Shown here: positions 1-9,100 of the stretch, piece after piece | Position numbering within the stretch: position 1 is the stretch's first letter | How the letters are laid out: every line of letters starts with the position of its first letter | DNA from: Betaproteobacteria bacterium | Lineage (GTDB): Bacteria > Pseudomonadota > Gammaproteobacteria > Burkholderiales > SG8-39 | Assembly: GCA_009693345.1 (NCBI GenBank) | Contig: SHXL01000025.1 | Span: 1-19,514 of the forward strand | Length of the DNA: 19,514 bases | Direction of reading: 5' to 3' | Made by a program: the position numbers and the translations under genes | Notes under the pieces: generated by a model | Databases searched by the model: none | The model's input: only the letters and a program-made list of their open reading frames with translations | Told to the model about the DNA's origin: nothing

Positions 1-391
1 TGCCGACCGAGGCGCCTTCGGCGAGCAAGGCTAGCGCGAGGTTGACCGCGGTGGTGGATTTTCCCACCCCTCCCTTGCCCGAGGCGATGGCGATGATGTT
101 CTTGATGCCGGGAATCAGCTTCACGCCGCGCTGCACGGCGTGCGACACCACCTTTGAGCGCACAGTGACGCTCGCGCCCGGCGCGCCAGCCTCCTTGAGC
201 GCATCGAGCACCTGCCGCCGGATCGGCTCGAACTGGCTCTTGCCCGGATAACCGAGTTCGATCTCGAGCGAAACCGAAGCGCCCGCGACCTTCACGCCCT
301 TCACAGAGCGGGAGGCCACGAAATTTTTTCCGGTATTCGGATCAACGAGCTTCGAGAGGACTGCGTGGACGTCCGATTCACTGAGAGGCAT
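1..391 (-). CDS. apbC: Mrp/ApbC iron-sulfur cluster carrier ATPase, 5' part only
   Basis: This is the first 130 codons of an Mrp/ApbC P-loop ATPase; the rest lies beyond the left edge. The family binds a 4Fe-4S cluster in the cytoplasm and passes it to apo-proteins. The frame read from the ATG at 391-389 begins MPLSESDVHAVLSKLVDPNT and has a DUF59/MIP18-like N-terminal domain (about residues 5-80). A linker follows, then the deviant Walker A motif ASGKGGVGKSTT (about residues 103-114) and the start of the nucleotide-binding fold (AVNLALALL). The ligand cysteines of the family would fall in the missing part. The gene is divergent from metG, an arrangement known in other proteobacteria. The family call is secure; the symbol apbC (also mrp) is by orthology. 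Confidence 0.93.
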   Translation of the reverse strand, partial: MPLSESDVHAVLSKLVDPNTGKNFVASRSVKGVKVAGASVSLEIELGYPGKSQFEPIRRQVLDALKEAGAPGASVTVRSKVVSHAVQRGVKLIPGIKNIIAIASGKGGVGKSTTAVNLALALLAEGASVG

Positions 392-458
392 GCGCGGAGT
401 GTAAGCTAAAATTTAACCTTTCTCCGCGTACGCCTTTTCCAAGTACATTGAGCAGCAA
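392..458. promoter_or_regulatory. divergent apbC-metG intergenic region
   Basis: These 67 bp must carry, or overlap, the start signals of both divergent genes. The only AT-rich part is around 405-418. On the plus strand it contains TAAAAT (407-412), which could be a -10 element for metG with a leader of about 40 nt. No good -35 hexamer sits 16-18 bp upstream. No strong Shine-Dalgarno precedes the metG ATG. The promoter assignment is weak. Confidence 0.3.
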
Positions 459-2561
459 ATGCCTCGCAGGCTCTTCGTCACCACCGCCCTGCCCTACGCT
501 AACGGCGCGTTCCACATCGGCCACATCATGGAGTACATCCAGGCCGACATCTGGGTGCGATTCCAGCGCATGCAGGCCGATGCGGACGGACCGCGCATCG
601 TCCATTTTGTCGGCGCCGACGACGCGCACGGCGCACCGATCATGCTCGCCGCGGAAAAAGCAGGGCAAACGCCGGAGGAATTCATCGGCGCGATCCAGCG
701 CGCTCGCAAGCAGTACCTAGACGGTTTTCACCTCGAGTACGACAACTGGCACTCGACGCATTCGCCCGAGAACAGCGCTCTGTCGCAGGACATCTTCCGC
801 CGGCTGAAGGCGAAGAACCTGGTCTACAGCAAGCCGGTCGAGCAGTTCTACGACCCGGTGAAGGGCATGTACCTCGCGGACCGCTACCTGAAGGGCGAGT
901 GCCCAAACTGCGGCGCAAAAGACCAGTACGGCGACGCCTGCGAAAACTGCAGCTCGGTGTATGGCGCGACCGCCCTGAAGAACCCCTACTCCACGCTCTC
1001 GGGCGCCATGCCGGTGCTCAAGACCTCGGACCACTACTTCTTCAAGCTCTCCGACCCCGAATGCGTCGCGTTCCTGCGCGAATGGCTGCAGGTGCCGGGC
1101 CGCTTGCAGCCGCAGGTGGTGAACAAGGCCTGGGAATGGCTCGACGGCGAAGGCGACAAGGCGCTCGGCGACTGGGACATCTCGCGCGATCCGCCGTACT
1201 TCGGCATTCGCGTGCCGGACATCGCCGAGGAGAAGTACCTCTACGTCTGGCTGGATGCCCCGATTGGCTACCTTGCTTCGCTCAAGCATTATTTTGAATC
1301 CGGCAAGGCGAAAGCAAAGGGCGAGTCCATAACCTTCGAAGAATTCCTTTGCGCCGAAGATACCGAACAGATCCATTTCATCGGCAAGGACATCATCTAC
1401 TTCCACACCCTGTTCTGGCCGGCGATGCTCAAATTCGCCGGCGCGCCGTACAAGGCGCCGGACCACGTCTACGTGCACGGCTTTATCGGCGTCTCGGGCG
1501 AGAAAATGTCCAAGTCGCGCGGCACTGGCATCGACCCGCTGCGCTACCTCGAACTCGGCATGAACCCCGAGTGGCTGCGCTACTACATCGCCGCCAAGCT
1601 AAACGCCGCGGTGGAGGACGTCGACTTCAATCCCGACGACTTCATCGCGCGCGTCAACAGCGACCTCGTCGGCAAGTACATCAACATCGCCAGCCGCTGC
1701 GCCGGATTCCTGACGAAGAAGTTCGGCGGCAAACTGGTTGCGGTCGAATCGTCGAACGCGCTCATTCGCGAAATGCAATCTGCGGCCAAGAGCATCGCGG
1801 AAATGTACGATTCCCGTGAGTTCGGCAAAGCCCTGCGGGACGTCATGGCGCTGGCGGACAAGGCGAATTCCTTTGTCGATCAGGTAAAACCCTGGGACCT
1901 GGCGAAGAAGGCCGGCGGCGAGGCCGCGCTGCAGCAAGCCTGCTCGGATGCACTGCAGATGTTCCGCCTGCTCACGCTTTACTTGAAGCCCATCCTGCCG
2001 AAGCTGGCGCAAGATGTGGAGCGCTTCTTCGCCATCCCCGCGCTCGCCTGGAACGACGCGCGAAACCTTCTCCCCGCGGGCCACGTGATCAAGCCCTATC
2101 AACACCTCATGACCCGCGTCGAGGAAAAACAGCTAGGCGCGCTGTTCGGCATCGAATCCGTACCGCAGGTGACCGCGCCGCAGCGGCACGCGGAGAAACA
2201 ACATCACGCAGCGAAGGAGCAATCCGTGACAGAAGGTACGATTTCAATCGACGACTTCAACAAGCTCGACCTGCGCGTGGCGAAGATCGTCAAGGCAGAG
2301 CACGTCGAGGGCGCGGACAAGCTGCTCAAGCTGACGCTCGATGTGGGCGGAACGACCCGTACGGTGTTTGCGGGGATAAAGGCGGCCTACGCCCCGGAAG
2401 CGCTCGAAGGCCAGCTTGCGGTGGTGGTGGCGAACCTCGCGCCGCGCAAGATGAAGTTCGGCGTGTCCGAGGGAATGGTGCTCGCAGCGTCGGGCGACGG
2501 GCCCGGCATCTTCCTGATTTCGCCCGGCGCCGGCGCCGGGCCCGGCATGCGAGTCAAGTGA
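459..2561 (+). CDS. metG: methionine--tRNA ligase
   Basis: A class I aminoacyl-tRNA synthetase of 700 residues that charges tRNA-Met in the cytoplasm. The HIGH motif is at residues 19-22, after ALPYANGAF. A four-cysteine zinc knuckle is visible (C148, C151, C161, C164), and the KMSKS loop is intact at 349-353. Residues from about 595 to the end form the optional C-terminal tRNA-binding (Trbp111/EMAP-like) domain, beginning SIDDFNKLDLRVAKI, which also dimerises the enzyme in the family. The length is close to the roughly 680 residues of the E. coli enzyme. The ATG was chosen because the conserved LFVTTALPYANG block begins four residues in. The SulP gene follows after 20 bp, so co-transcription is likely. 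The last codons include an 18-bp GC palindrome. Confidence 0.98.
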   Translation: MPRRLFVTTALPYANGAFHIGHIMEYIQADIWVRFQRMQADADGPRIVHFVGADDAHGAPIMLAAEKAGQTPEEFIGAIQRARKQYLDGFHLEYDNWHSTHSPENSALSQDIFRRLKAKNLVYSKPVEQFYDPVKGMYLADRYLKGECPNCGAKDQYGDACENCSSVYGATALKNPYSTLSGAMPVLKTSDHYFFKLSDPECVAFLREWLQVPGRLQPQVVNKAWEWLDGEGDKALGDWDISRDPPYFGIRVPDIAEEKYLYVWLDAPIGYLASLKHYFESGKAKAKGESITFEEFLCAEDTEQIHFIGKDIIYFHTLFWPAMLKFAGAPYKAPDHVYVHGFIGVSGEKMSKSRGTGIDPLRYLELGMNPEWLRYYIAAKLNAAVEDVDFNPDDFIARVNSDLVGKYINIASRCAGFLTKKFGGKLVAVESSNALIREMQSAAKSIAEMYDSREFGKALRDVMALADKANSFVDQVKPWDLAKKAGGEAALQQACSDALQMFRLLTLYLKPILPKLAQDVERFFAIPALAWNDARNLLPAGHVIKPYQHLMTRVEEKQLGALFGIESVPQVTAPQRHAEKQHHAAKEQSVTEGTISIDDFNKLDLRVAKIVKAEHVEGADKLLKLTLDVGGTTRTVFAGIKAAYAPEALEGQLAVVVANLAPRKMKFGVSEGMVLAASGDGPGIFLISPGAGAGPGMRVK
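2523..2540. repeat. 18-bp perfect GC palindrome in the 3' end of metG
   Basis: The sequence CCCGGCGCCGGCGCCGGG equals its own reverse complement. It lies in the last codons of metG, where the encoded stretch is PGAGAGPG. As RNA it could fold into a GC hairpin just before the SulP gene. It is not followed by a T-tract, so it is not a standard intrinsic terminator. It may be no more than the by-product of Gly/Ala/Pro codons in a GC-rich genome. Confidence 0.5.
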
Positions 2562-2581
2562 GCGCGGCAGGCTGACCGGCC

Positions 2582-4309
2582 ATGGCGCTGCACGCCTTCC
2601 GCCCGCGCCTGCTGGAGTGCCTAAAGGGCTACGACCGGCACACTCTGGCGGCCGACGTCGGCGCCGGCATCACGGTAGGCGTCATCGCCCTGCCGCTCGC
2701 CATGGCCTTCGCCATCGCCTCGGGCCTGAAGCCCGAGGCGGGCCTGTTCGCGGCGATCATCGGCGGCTTCCTGATTTCGGCCCTCGGCGGCTCGCGCGTG
2801 CAGATCGGCGGCCCGGCCGGGGCGTTCATCGTCATCGTTTACGGCATCGTGCAGCAGTACGGGCTGGGCAACCTGCTCGTTTCCACCGCAATGGCGGGCG
2901 TGCTGCTCTTCGTCATGGGCCTGACGCGCATCGGTTCGCTGATCCGCTACATCCCGATTGCCGTTGTCATCGGCTTCACCAACGGCATCGCGGTCCTGAT
3001 CGCGCTATCGCAGCTGAAAGACCTGCTTGGACTGCAGATCGAGAATATGCCCGCCGATTTCTTCGGCATGACGCGAAGCATCGCGGGCGCCATCGATACG
3101 GTGAGCCTGCCGACCCTCGCACTGGGATCTGCTTGCCTCGCGCTCATCGCTGCATGGACTGCGTTCGACCGCATGCTGCCGACCGTGCTGCCCGAAGCGA
3201 ACGTGCCCGGCCGCCGCGGCCTGCTCACCCGGACCCCCTCTACGCTGGTGGTGCTCGTGGCGGCGACAGTCGCCGCGGCGGCGCTGCAACTGCCGGTCGA
3301 AACCATCGCCTCGCGCTTCGGCGACATTCCGAGCGCGATTCCGGCATTCGTCTGGCCCGACCTGTCCTGGGAAAATGCGCGCAACCTGGTCGCGCCCGCG
3401 GTGACCATCGCGCTGTTGGGGGCGGTCGAGTCGCTGCTGTGCGCACGGGTCGCCGACAGCATGATCGATGACCTTCACGACCCCAACCAGGAACTGATGG
3501 CGCAGGGCGTGGCGAATTTCGTCGCGCCGTTCTTCGGCGGCATGCCGGTCACCGGCACCCTCGCGCGCACCTGGGCCAACGTGCGCAGCGGCGCGCGCAC
3601 ACCGTTCTCGGGAGTTGTCCACGCGCTCACGCTGCTCGTGATCGTTCTGCTGGCCGCGCCGCTGGCCGGGCACATTCCGCTAGTCTCGCTCGCCGCGATC
3701 CTGCTGTTCGTTGCCTGGAACATGGGCGCGTGGAACGAGTTCTCGCGCCTGCGGCAGTTCTCGGCGCAGTACCGCACGATCATGGTTGCGACGTTCCTGC
3801 TGACCGTGGTCGTCGATCTCACCGTGGCCGTGCAGGTTGGCCTGGCGCTCGCGGCGATGTTCTACATCCACCGCATTTCTTCCCTGACCACAATCGTGCC
3901 CGTGCCGGGGACGGACGCGCAGGGCAAGCCGGTTCTGCCCGAAGGCGTGACCGCGTTTCGAATCTTCGGATCGCTCTTCTTTGGTACGGTCGGCAAGCTG
4001 GAGAAGCTTGTCGAGGAGGCATCGGGCCACGCGCCGCCGCGGGTGCTGATACTGGACCTTCAGATGGTGATCAATCTCGACACCACCTGCCTGGACACGC
4101 TGGCGTCGTTGCACCGGCGCCTGCAGAAGCGGGGCGGCGACCTGGTGCTGTGCAACGCCAACGAGCACCCGCTATCGCTGATGCTGCGCAGCGGTTTCCT
4201 GGACCAACTGGGGGTGGAGAACCTGGTGTGCGACCTCCAGGCCGCTATCGGCCGCGCCGAAGCCCTGCTAAGCGCGCCCGCGGCGGCAGCAGCTCAGGCC
4301 GCCAAGTAA
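2582..4309 (+). CDS. SulP/SLC26 family anion transporter with STAS domain
   Basis: An inner-membrane permease of 575 residues. Residues of about 1-430 hold many hydrophobic segments with family-typical blocks: GVIALPLAMAFAIASGLKPEAGLFAAIIGG near the start, then GGSRVQIGGPAGAFIVIV and later NFVAPFFGGMPVTG. A cytoplasmic STAS domain covers about 455-560 (VLILDLQMVINLDTTCLDTL). SulP proteins move inorganic anions such as sulfate or bicarbonate, or dicarboxylates; the substrate cannot be read from sequence, and no carbonic anhydrase or sulfate-assimilation gene adjoins it. The ATG lies 20 bp after metG with no clear Shine-Dalgarno. The gene converges with the next one, with only two bases between the stop codons. 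Confidence 0.93.
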   Translation: MALHAFRPRLLECLKGYDRHTLAADVGAGITVGVIALPLAMAFAIASGLKPEAGLFAAIIGGFLISALGGSRVQIGGPAGAFIVIVYGIVQQYGLGNLLVSTAMAGVLLFVMGLTRIGSLIRYIPIAVVIGFTNGIAVLIALSQLKDLLGLQIENMPADFFGMTRSIAGAIDTVSLPTLALGSACLALIAAWTAFDRMLPTVLPEANVPGRRGLLTRTPSTLVVLVAATVAAAALQLPVETIASRFGDIPSAIPAFVWPDLSWENARNLVAPAVTIALLGAVESLLCARVADSMIDDLHDPNQELMAQGVANFVAPFFGGMPVTGTLARTWANVRSGARTPFSGVVHALTLLVIVLLAAPLAGHIPLVSLAAILLFVAWNMGAWNEFSRLRQFSAQYRTIMVATFLLTVVVDLTVAVQVGLALAAMFYIHRISSLTTIVPVPGTDAQGKPVLPEGVTAFRIFGSLFFGTVGKLEKLVEEASGHAPPRVLILDLQMVINLDTTCLDTLASLHRRLQKRGGDLVLCNANEHPLSLMLRSGFLDQLGVENLVCDLQAAIGRAEALLSAPAAAAAQAAK

Positions 4310-4311
4310 AA

Positions 4312-4704
4312 TCAGCGGCCGCCGCAACTGGCCGGCATCGTGGCGTTCGGGTAGCCGCGGCAGACCCAGGAAACCTTGCCGCCCTCCAGCTTCGGGGGGA
4401 CCGAGATCTCGATGGCGTTCTTTTCGTTCCAACCGCGGATCACGCCGTTGACTTCGACGATCCACTTGATCTCGCCCAGCTTCGGGTCGGCCTTGGGGGC
4501 AGCCTTGATACCGGAGCTTGCAGCCGAGACGTTGCCCGCCTCCTCGGCAGCCGCGGCGACCTGGGCCTTGAGCGCATCGGCTCCGGCGATCAGCGCCTGC
4601 GCGGCTTCTTTGGCCTTCGTGCCCGCGATGCCGAGCAGGACGAACGAAACAGCAATGAATCCGGCAAGGGCAAGTCCGGCGATGACCAATAGCGCTGCGC
4701 GCAT
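4312..4704 (-). CDS. small membrane-anchored pilin-like protein
   Basis: A 130-residue protein. One N-terminal hydrophobic helix (about residues 3-27) is followed by an Ala-rich helix carrying charged residues (about 30-56). A C-terminal globular part resembles the head of type IV major pilins: VNGVIRGWNEKNAIEISVPP, then GGKVSWVC and MPASC. Cys115 and Cys127 match the C-terminal disulfide loop of PilA-type pilins. It lacks the prepilin peptidase site (a short basic leader, then G-FTLIE with Glu5), so ordinary processing and assembly into a pilus are doubtful. The start is well supported by GGGAGA at about -8. No pilus genes are nearby. The pilin-like call rests on motif resemblance alone; it may be a distinct inner-membrane protein family. 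Confidence 0.68.
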   Translation of the reverse strand: MRAALLVIAGLALAGFIAVSFVLLGIAGTKAKEAAQALIAGADALKAQVAAAAEEAGNVSAASSGIKAAPKADPKLGEIKWIVEVNGVIRGWNEKNAIEISVPPKLEGGKVSWVCRGYPNATMPASCGGR

Positions 4705-4710
4705 TTATTG

Positions 4711-4719
4711 TCTCCCGAA
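4711..4719 (-). promoter_or_regulatory. Shine-Dalgarno of the pilin-like gene
   Basis: Read on the minus strand, the bases just upstream of the ATG contain CGGGAGACA, a strong purine-rich ribosome binding site at the normal distance. It is one of the few convincing Shine-Dalgarno sites in the window and fixes this gene's start at 4704. Confidence 0.6.
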
Positions 4720-4795
4720 ATGGCCTGATTCGGGCGCACTTTACCACAGCGCAGAAACTGCTTCACTGCGGCCCGCAAATGGGCAGAATCCGGTC

Positions 4796-5082
4796 ATGAA
4801 TTCAGCGATCCACCTGCGCATCCGCGGCCGCGTCCAGGGCGTCGGTTATCGCTACGCGCTTGGAGCCGCGGCGCAGGCGAACGGTATAAGCGCTGGGTGA
4901 GGAATTGCCGGGACGGGACGGTGGAAGCCGTCGTGCAGGGCGATTCACAGGCGGTCGAAATACTGCTCGCCTGGGCGAAACGCGGCCCTCCGGCTGCTCG
5001 GGTCGTGGGTGTCGATGCGCAGCCCGCGGAAGGCGAATTCGACCGGCCCTACAAGGGGTTCGAGGAACTCCCGACAGCCTGA
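4796..5082 (+). pseudogene. acyP: acylphosphatase, interrupted by a one-base frameshift
   Basis: Two consecutive frames together make one complete acylphosphatase of about 95 residues, the usual size. The first (ATG 4796) reads MNSAIHLRIRGRVQGVGYRY and then AQANGIS before a TGA at 4898-4900. The second continues with WVRNCRDGTVEAVVQGDSQA and on through RGPPAARV to FEELPTA (stop 5080-5082). The catalytic Arg of GRVQGVGYR and the catalytic Asn of WVRN lie on opposite sides of the break. Restoring one base near 4890-4896 would give NGIS-x-WVRN in a single frame. The enzyme hydrolyses acyl phosphates in the cytoplasm. The break could be real gene decay or a sequencing or assembly error. No slippery sequence suggests programmed frameshifting. 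Confidence 0.85.
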
Positions 5083-5182
5083 CTACCCGGGGTATTGCTT
5101 TCCGCTACTTGCGCCGTTTGCATTGTAGGGCACGGGCCGCGATGAACAGAATGCGCCACCTCAATCGCAACCGGAGACCGCC
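5083..5182. other. short spacer between acylphosphatase and FAD-oxidoreductase-like genes
   Basis: About 100 bp with no gene of its own. It holds a weak promoter-like TTGCTT (5095-5100) with a poor -10 about 17 bp later. Near its end is GGAG at 5173-5176, spaced for the ATG at 5183. No hairpin terminator was seen after the acylphosphatase stop. Confidence 0.4.
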
Positions 5183-5197
5183 ATGCCGCCACACTGA
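5173..5197 (+). promoter_or_regulatory. Shine-Dalgarno and ATG leading into a four-codon frame (probable lost start)
   Basis: GGAG at 5173-5176 lies 6 bp before ATG 5183. The ATG frame reads only M-P-P-H before TGA (5195-5197). The frame of the downstream oxidoreductase is offset by one base. One extra base just after the ATG would join them as M-P-x-A-T-L-T-L-P. This suggests the native start was 5183 and that one base has been lost. A start at CTG 5194 or GTG 5251 is the alternative. Confidence 0.45.
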
Positions 5198-5250
5198 CGC
5201 TTCCCGCCAGCATCGATCCGACATTCCCGCAGCGCACGCCGACTGTCCGC

Positions 5251-6195
5251 GTGCGCTCCGCCGACGACCTGCGCAACGCGCTCAGGCTTGCGCGGGCCAA
5301 CGGCCTGCGGCTGGACGGCTCGGGCATGGACCGTGTGCTGCAGCTTGACGACAAGCGCCGCTTGATTGAAGTGCAGGCTGCCTCGCCCTGGACCGAACTC
5401 GTGCGCTACCTCGCTTCGCGCAAAATCGCGCTCGATGCATTCGCCAGCATGACGGGGACCGTGGGCGACGCCGTGGCGCAGGCAGCGGCGGGGCCCGACG
5501 GAGTGCCGATCCCGGCCCACGTCGCCTCGATCGCTCTATTCACGCCCGACACCGAACTGCGCCGCGCCGATCGCCATGCCCACGCCGAACTTTTCCGCCT
5601 TGCCCTCGGCGGCCAGGGCGTGATCGGCGTGATATACAGCGTCACGCTGTCGATCGATTCCCTCCTCGCCAGCGCGGCCGCCGAAACGGCTCCCGTCGAA
5701 TTGCGCATCGATGAAGCAAGCGCCGCGCAGTTTCCTGCATGCGCGATCGAATGCCTGCTGCCGCCAGCTGCTCTGGAAGCGTTCCTCAAAGACGTGCGCC
5801 TGCTCGCGGATGAACAGCGCATCGCGCTGCACGGCATCACAGTGCGCCGCTATCAACCCGAGGCTGAAACCAGCCCGCGCTGGGCCACGCGCGAATGGGC
5901 CGGCGTCGAAGTGCGCTTCGGTATCAAGCAGACGCTCGGCGCCGACGTGGCCGCCGCCGAGGTGCGCCGCATGTTGCTCGACGCAGCCCTCGGCCATGGC
6001 GGCTCCTTCCCGATCCGCGACCTGCGCGACGCCACCCACCGGCAGCTGGAAACCTGCTATCCGATGATCGGCGCGTTTTTCGCCGACAAGCGCCGCGGCG
6101 ATCCGGCCGAACGCCTGCAGAATGCATGGTACCGGGGACTGACGGCAACGATGCGCGGCGAACCCTGCGCGGTGCGCTGGGGAAAAACCGACTAG
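5251..6195 (+). CDS. FAD-binding-4-type oxidoreductase-like protein, shortened N-terminus
   Basis: The 314-residue frame from GTG 5251 resembles FAD/FMN-containing dehydrogenases (GlcE and D-lactate dehydrogenase-like). Recognisable blocks are VRSADDLRNALRLARANGLR, DRVLQLDDKRRLIEVQA, then ELFRLALGGQGVIGVI and the family-style C-terminus DPAERLQNAWYRG. The first FAD pyrophosphate-binding segment (a Gly-rich block of the GRGTS..G type, normally between NGLR and DRVL) is reduced to LDGSG. Flavin binding and activity are therefore uncertain. Coding similarity seems to continue upstream of 5251 in the same frame (LTLPASIDPTFPQRTPTVRV). It starts right behind a good GGAG-ATG (5183) that is one base out of frame. 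The gene overlaps the dnaE stop by 4 bp, convergently. The substrate is unknown. Confidence 0.72.
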   Translation: MRSADDLRNALRLARANGLRLDGSGMDRVLQLDDKRRLIEVQAASPWTELVRYLASRKIALDAFASMTGTVGDAVAQAAAGPDGVPIPAHVASIALFTPDTELRRADRHAHAELFRLALGGQGVIGVIYSVTLSIDSLLASAAAETAPVELRIDEASAAQFPACAIECLLPPAALEAFLKDVRLLADEQRIALHGITVRRYQPEAETSPRWATREWAGVEVRFGIKQTLGADVAAAEVRRMLLDAALGHGGSFPIRDLRDATHRQLETCYPMIGAFFADKRRGDPAERLQNAWYRGLTATMRGEPCAVRWGKTD

Positions 6196-9100
6196 GGAGA
6201 GACTCTCCCATACTGGAACTGCACGGCGTCAGGCGACAGCCAGGCGGACAGTTCGCCGAGCAGCAGGTCATCGGGGCGCACTCTCCAGGCATCGCCCAGC
6301 GCGACGTCGCAACTCGCGCCTGCATTTTCGTAGTGCACCAGCACCGGACAGCCGCTCTCGCCCGCGACGCGGTAGGGGGTCAGCAGGTCCATCAGGCGCT
6401 TGGGATCGCGCGTCTTGTCGGTGCCGCCGTTCATCGCGATCCGCAGGCGCGCCGAAAAGCGCGTGCGCATCGCCGCGAGATCCAGCACGTCTTCCGCGCT
6501 CACGCGCAGGCCGTTGATGAACTCGTCGCGCTGCACTTTGCCCTGCACCACCAGCAGGCGATCCTCCTTGATCTTGTCGCGGTGCTTCTCGAACAGTTCA
6601 TTGAAAACCGACAGCTCGAGCTGCGCCGTGCCGTCGTCCAGCATCACCATCATCATCCGGCCGCGGCGCGTGTTCTGCACGCGTGCCGCGGACACCACCC
6701 CGGCGATCCACACCTTTTCGCCTGAAGCTGAAATTTTCGCCAGCGGCGTACGCGGAAAATTCGCCAGTTCCCGCTCGTACACGGAAAACAGGTGGCCCGA
6801 GAGGCAGTAGCCGAGCGCCGCCTTTTCCTCGGTGAGGCGCTGCTTGAGATCCCAGGCCTTCGCCTCGACAAGCACCAGGCCCGCGGTATGAGCAGGATCG
6901 CTTTCGCCGAACAGGCTGTTCTGAAACGAAGCCCGGTCCGCCTGCTCGGCAGCCTCGATGGCACGGCCTGCCGACGACAGCAGGCTGGCGCGGCTCGGAT
7001 TGACGCCGTCGAATGCGCCGGCACGCACCAGCGCCTCGAGGCAGCGCCGGTTCACCAGGCGCTTGTCGACGCGGCGGCAGAAGTCGAACAGGTCGGTAAA
7101 CGCGCCTGCCTTCCGTGCCTCCACGATGGATTCGATGGCGGCGCGTCCGGTGCCGCGCACGCCGCCCAGGCCATAGCGCACGGTTTTGAGGTCCACCGGC
7201 ACGAAGCGGTAGCCTGAGGCGTTGATGTCGGGCGGCAGCACCGACAGGCCGTTCGCCAGGGCATCGTCGCGGAACTGGCGCAGCTTGTCCGTATCGTCCA
7301 TCACCGCCGACATGTTGGCCGCCATGAACGCGCTGGCATGGTGCGCCTTCATGTATGCAGTCTGGTAGGCGAGCAGCGCGTAAGCCGCGGCGTGCGACTT
7401 GTTGAAGCCGTAGCCCGCGAACTTCTCCATCAGGTCGAAGAGTTGCGTCGCACGGTTGCGCTGCACGCCGTTCTTCTGCGCGCCGGCGACGAAGATGTCG
7501 CGCTGCTTGGCCATCTCCTCGGGCAGCTTCTTGCCCATCGCGCGCCGCAGCAGGTCGGCGGCGCCCAGCGAATAGCCGCCGATCACCTGCGCGATCTGCA
7601 TCACCTGTTCTTGGTACACCATGATGCCGTAGGTCGGCGCGAGGATCGGCTCCAGCCTGGGGTCCGGGTAATCGATGCGCTTCTTGCCCTGCTTGCACAG
7701 GATGTATTCGGGTATCAGCTCCATCGGCCCGGGCCGGTACAGCGCCACGAGCGCGATCACGTCTTCGAAGCGCGCGGGCGGCGCCTGCTTCAGCAGGTCG
7801 CGCATGCCGCGCGATTCAAACTGGAACACGCCGGTGGCATTGCCCGAGGCGAGCATCGCGTAGGCGGCCTTGTCGTCCAGCGGCAGCGCCTCGATGGCAA
7901 AATCCGGCTGCCCCAGGCTCCGGGTGTAGCGCTCGGCCCAGTCGAGTACTGTAAGCGTAGTCAGGCCGAGGAAGTCGAACTTCACCAGGCCGACCGCCTC
8001 GACATCGTCCTTGTCGAGTTGCGAGATGACGTTGCTGGTCCCCTCGGCAGCGTACAGCGGGCAGAAATCGGTGAGCTTGCCCGGTGCGATCAGCACGCCG
8101 CCGGCGTGCATGCCGACGTTGCGCGTCAGGCCCTCGAGCTTTTCGCCGAGCTCGAGCAGATCGCGCACCTCGTCTTCCTTCTTCTCGCGCTGCGCGAGCA
8201 GCGGCTCCATTTCCCGCGCTTCCCTGAGCGTGATGGTGCGGCCCGGCTGCACCGGGATGAGTTTCGCAACCTGGTCGCAGAAGTTGTAGCCCAGGTCCAG
8301 CACCCGGCCGGTGTCGCGCACCACGGCGCGCGCCGCCATGGTGCCGAAGGTCGCGATCTGCGACACCGAATCCTCACCATACTTCTTGCGCACGTAGTCG
8401 ATCACGCGGTCGCGCCCGTCCTGGCAGAAGTCGATGTCGAAGTCGGGCATCGACACGCGCTCTGGATTGAGAAAGCGCTCGAACAGCAGGTCGTACTTGA
8501 GGGGGTCCAGGTCAGTGATGCCGAGCGCATAGGCGACCAGCGAGCCCGCACCCGAACCCCGCCCGGGCCCGACCGGCACGCCGTTCGAGCGCGCCCAACT
8601 GATGAAATCCGCGACGATCAGGAAGTAGCCCGCGTAGCCCATCTGCACGATGGTCCGGATCTCGAAATCGAGGCGATCCCTGTAGCGAGGCCTGTCTTGT
8701 TCCTTCAGCAGCATTTTTTCAAACCGGCGAACAAGGCCCTCTTGTGCCTGCTTCTTCAGGTATTCATCGAGCGAAATCCCCTTGGGCGTGGGGAACGCCG
8801 GCAGGCGGCTCTTGCCGAGTTCGATTTCGAGGTTGCAGCGGCACGCGATTTCGACCGCGTTCTCCAGCGCCTGCGGCACGTCGGCGAACCTCGCCGCCAT
8901 TTCGGCCTGTGACTTGAAATACTGCTCGGCGGTGAAGAGCTTCGGCCGCCGCTGGTCGCCGAGTACGTAGCCCTGCGATATGCACACGCGCGCTTCGTGC
9001 GCCTTGAAATCCTCCGGCGAGGTGAACTGCACCGGGTGTGTCGCGACAACAGGCAGGCGGAGCTTGACCGCAAGCGCGAGCGTCGCGCCGCACAGTTGCT

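Noticed and set aside
4880..4905. Programmed ribosomal frameshift in acylphosphatase
   Set aside because: No slippery heptamer or downstream stem-loop is evident at the junction, and the family is not known for frameshifting.
7338..8912. Long open frame on the plus strand opposite dnaE (over 500 codons)
   Set aside because: It lies wholly antisense to a well-conserved dnaE. Its product is dominated by Arg, His, Val and Leu without any family motif, a common artefact of GC-rich coding DNA.
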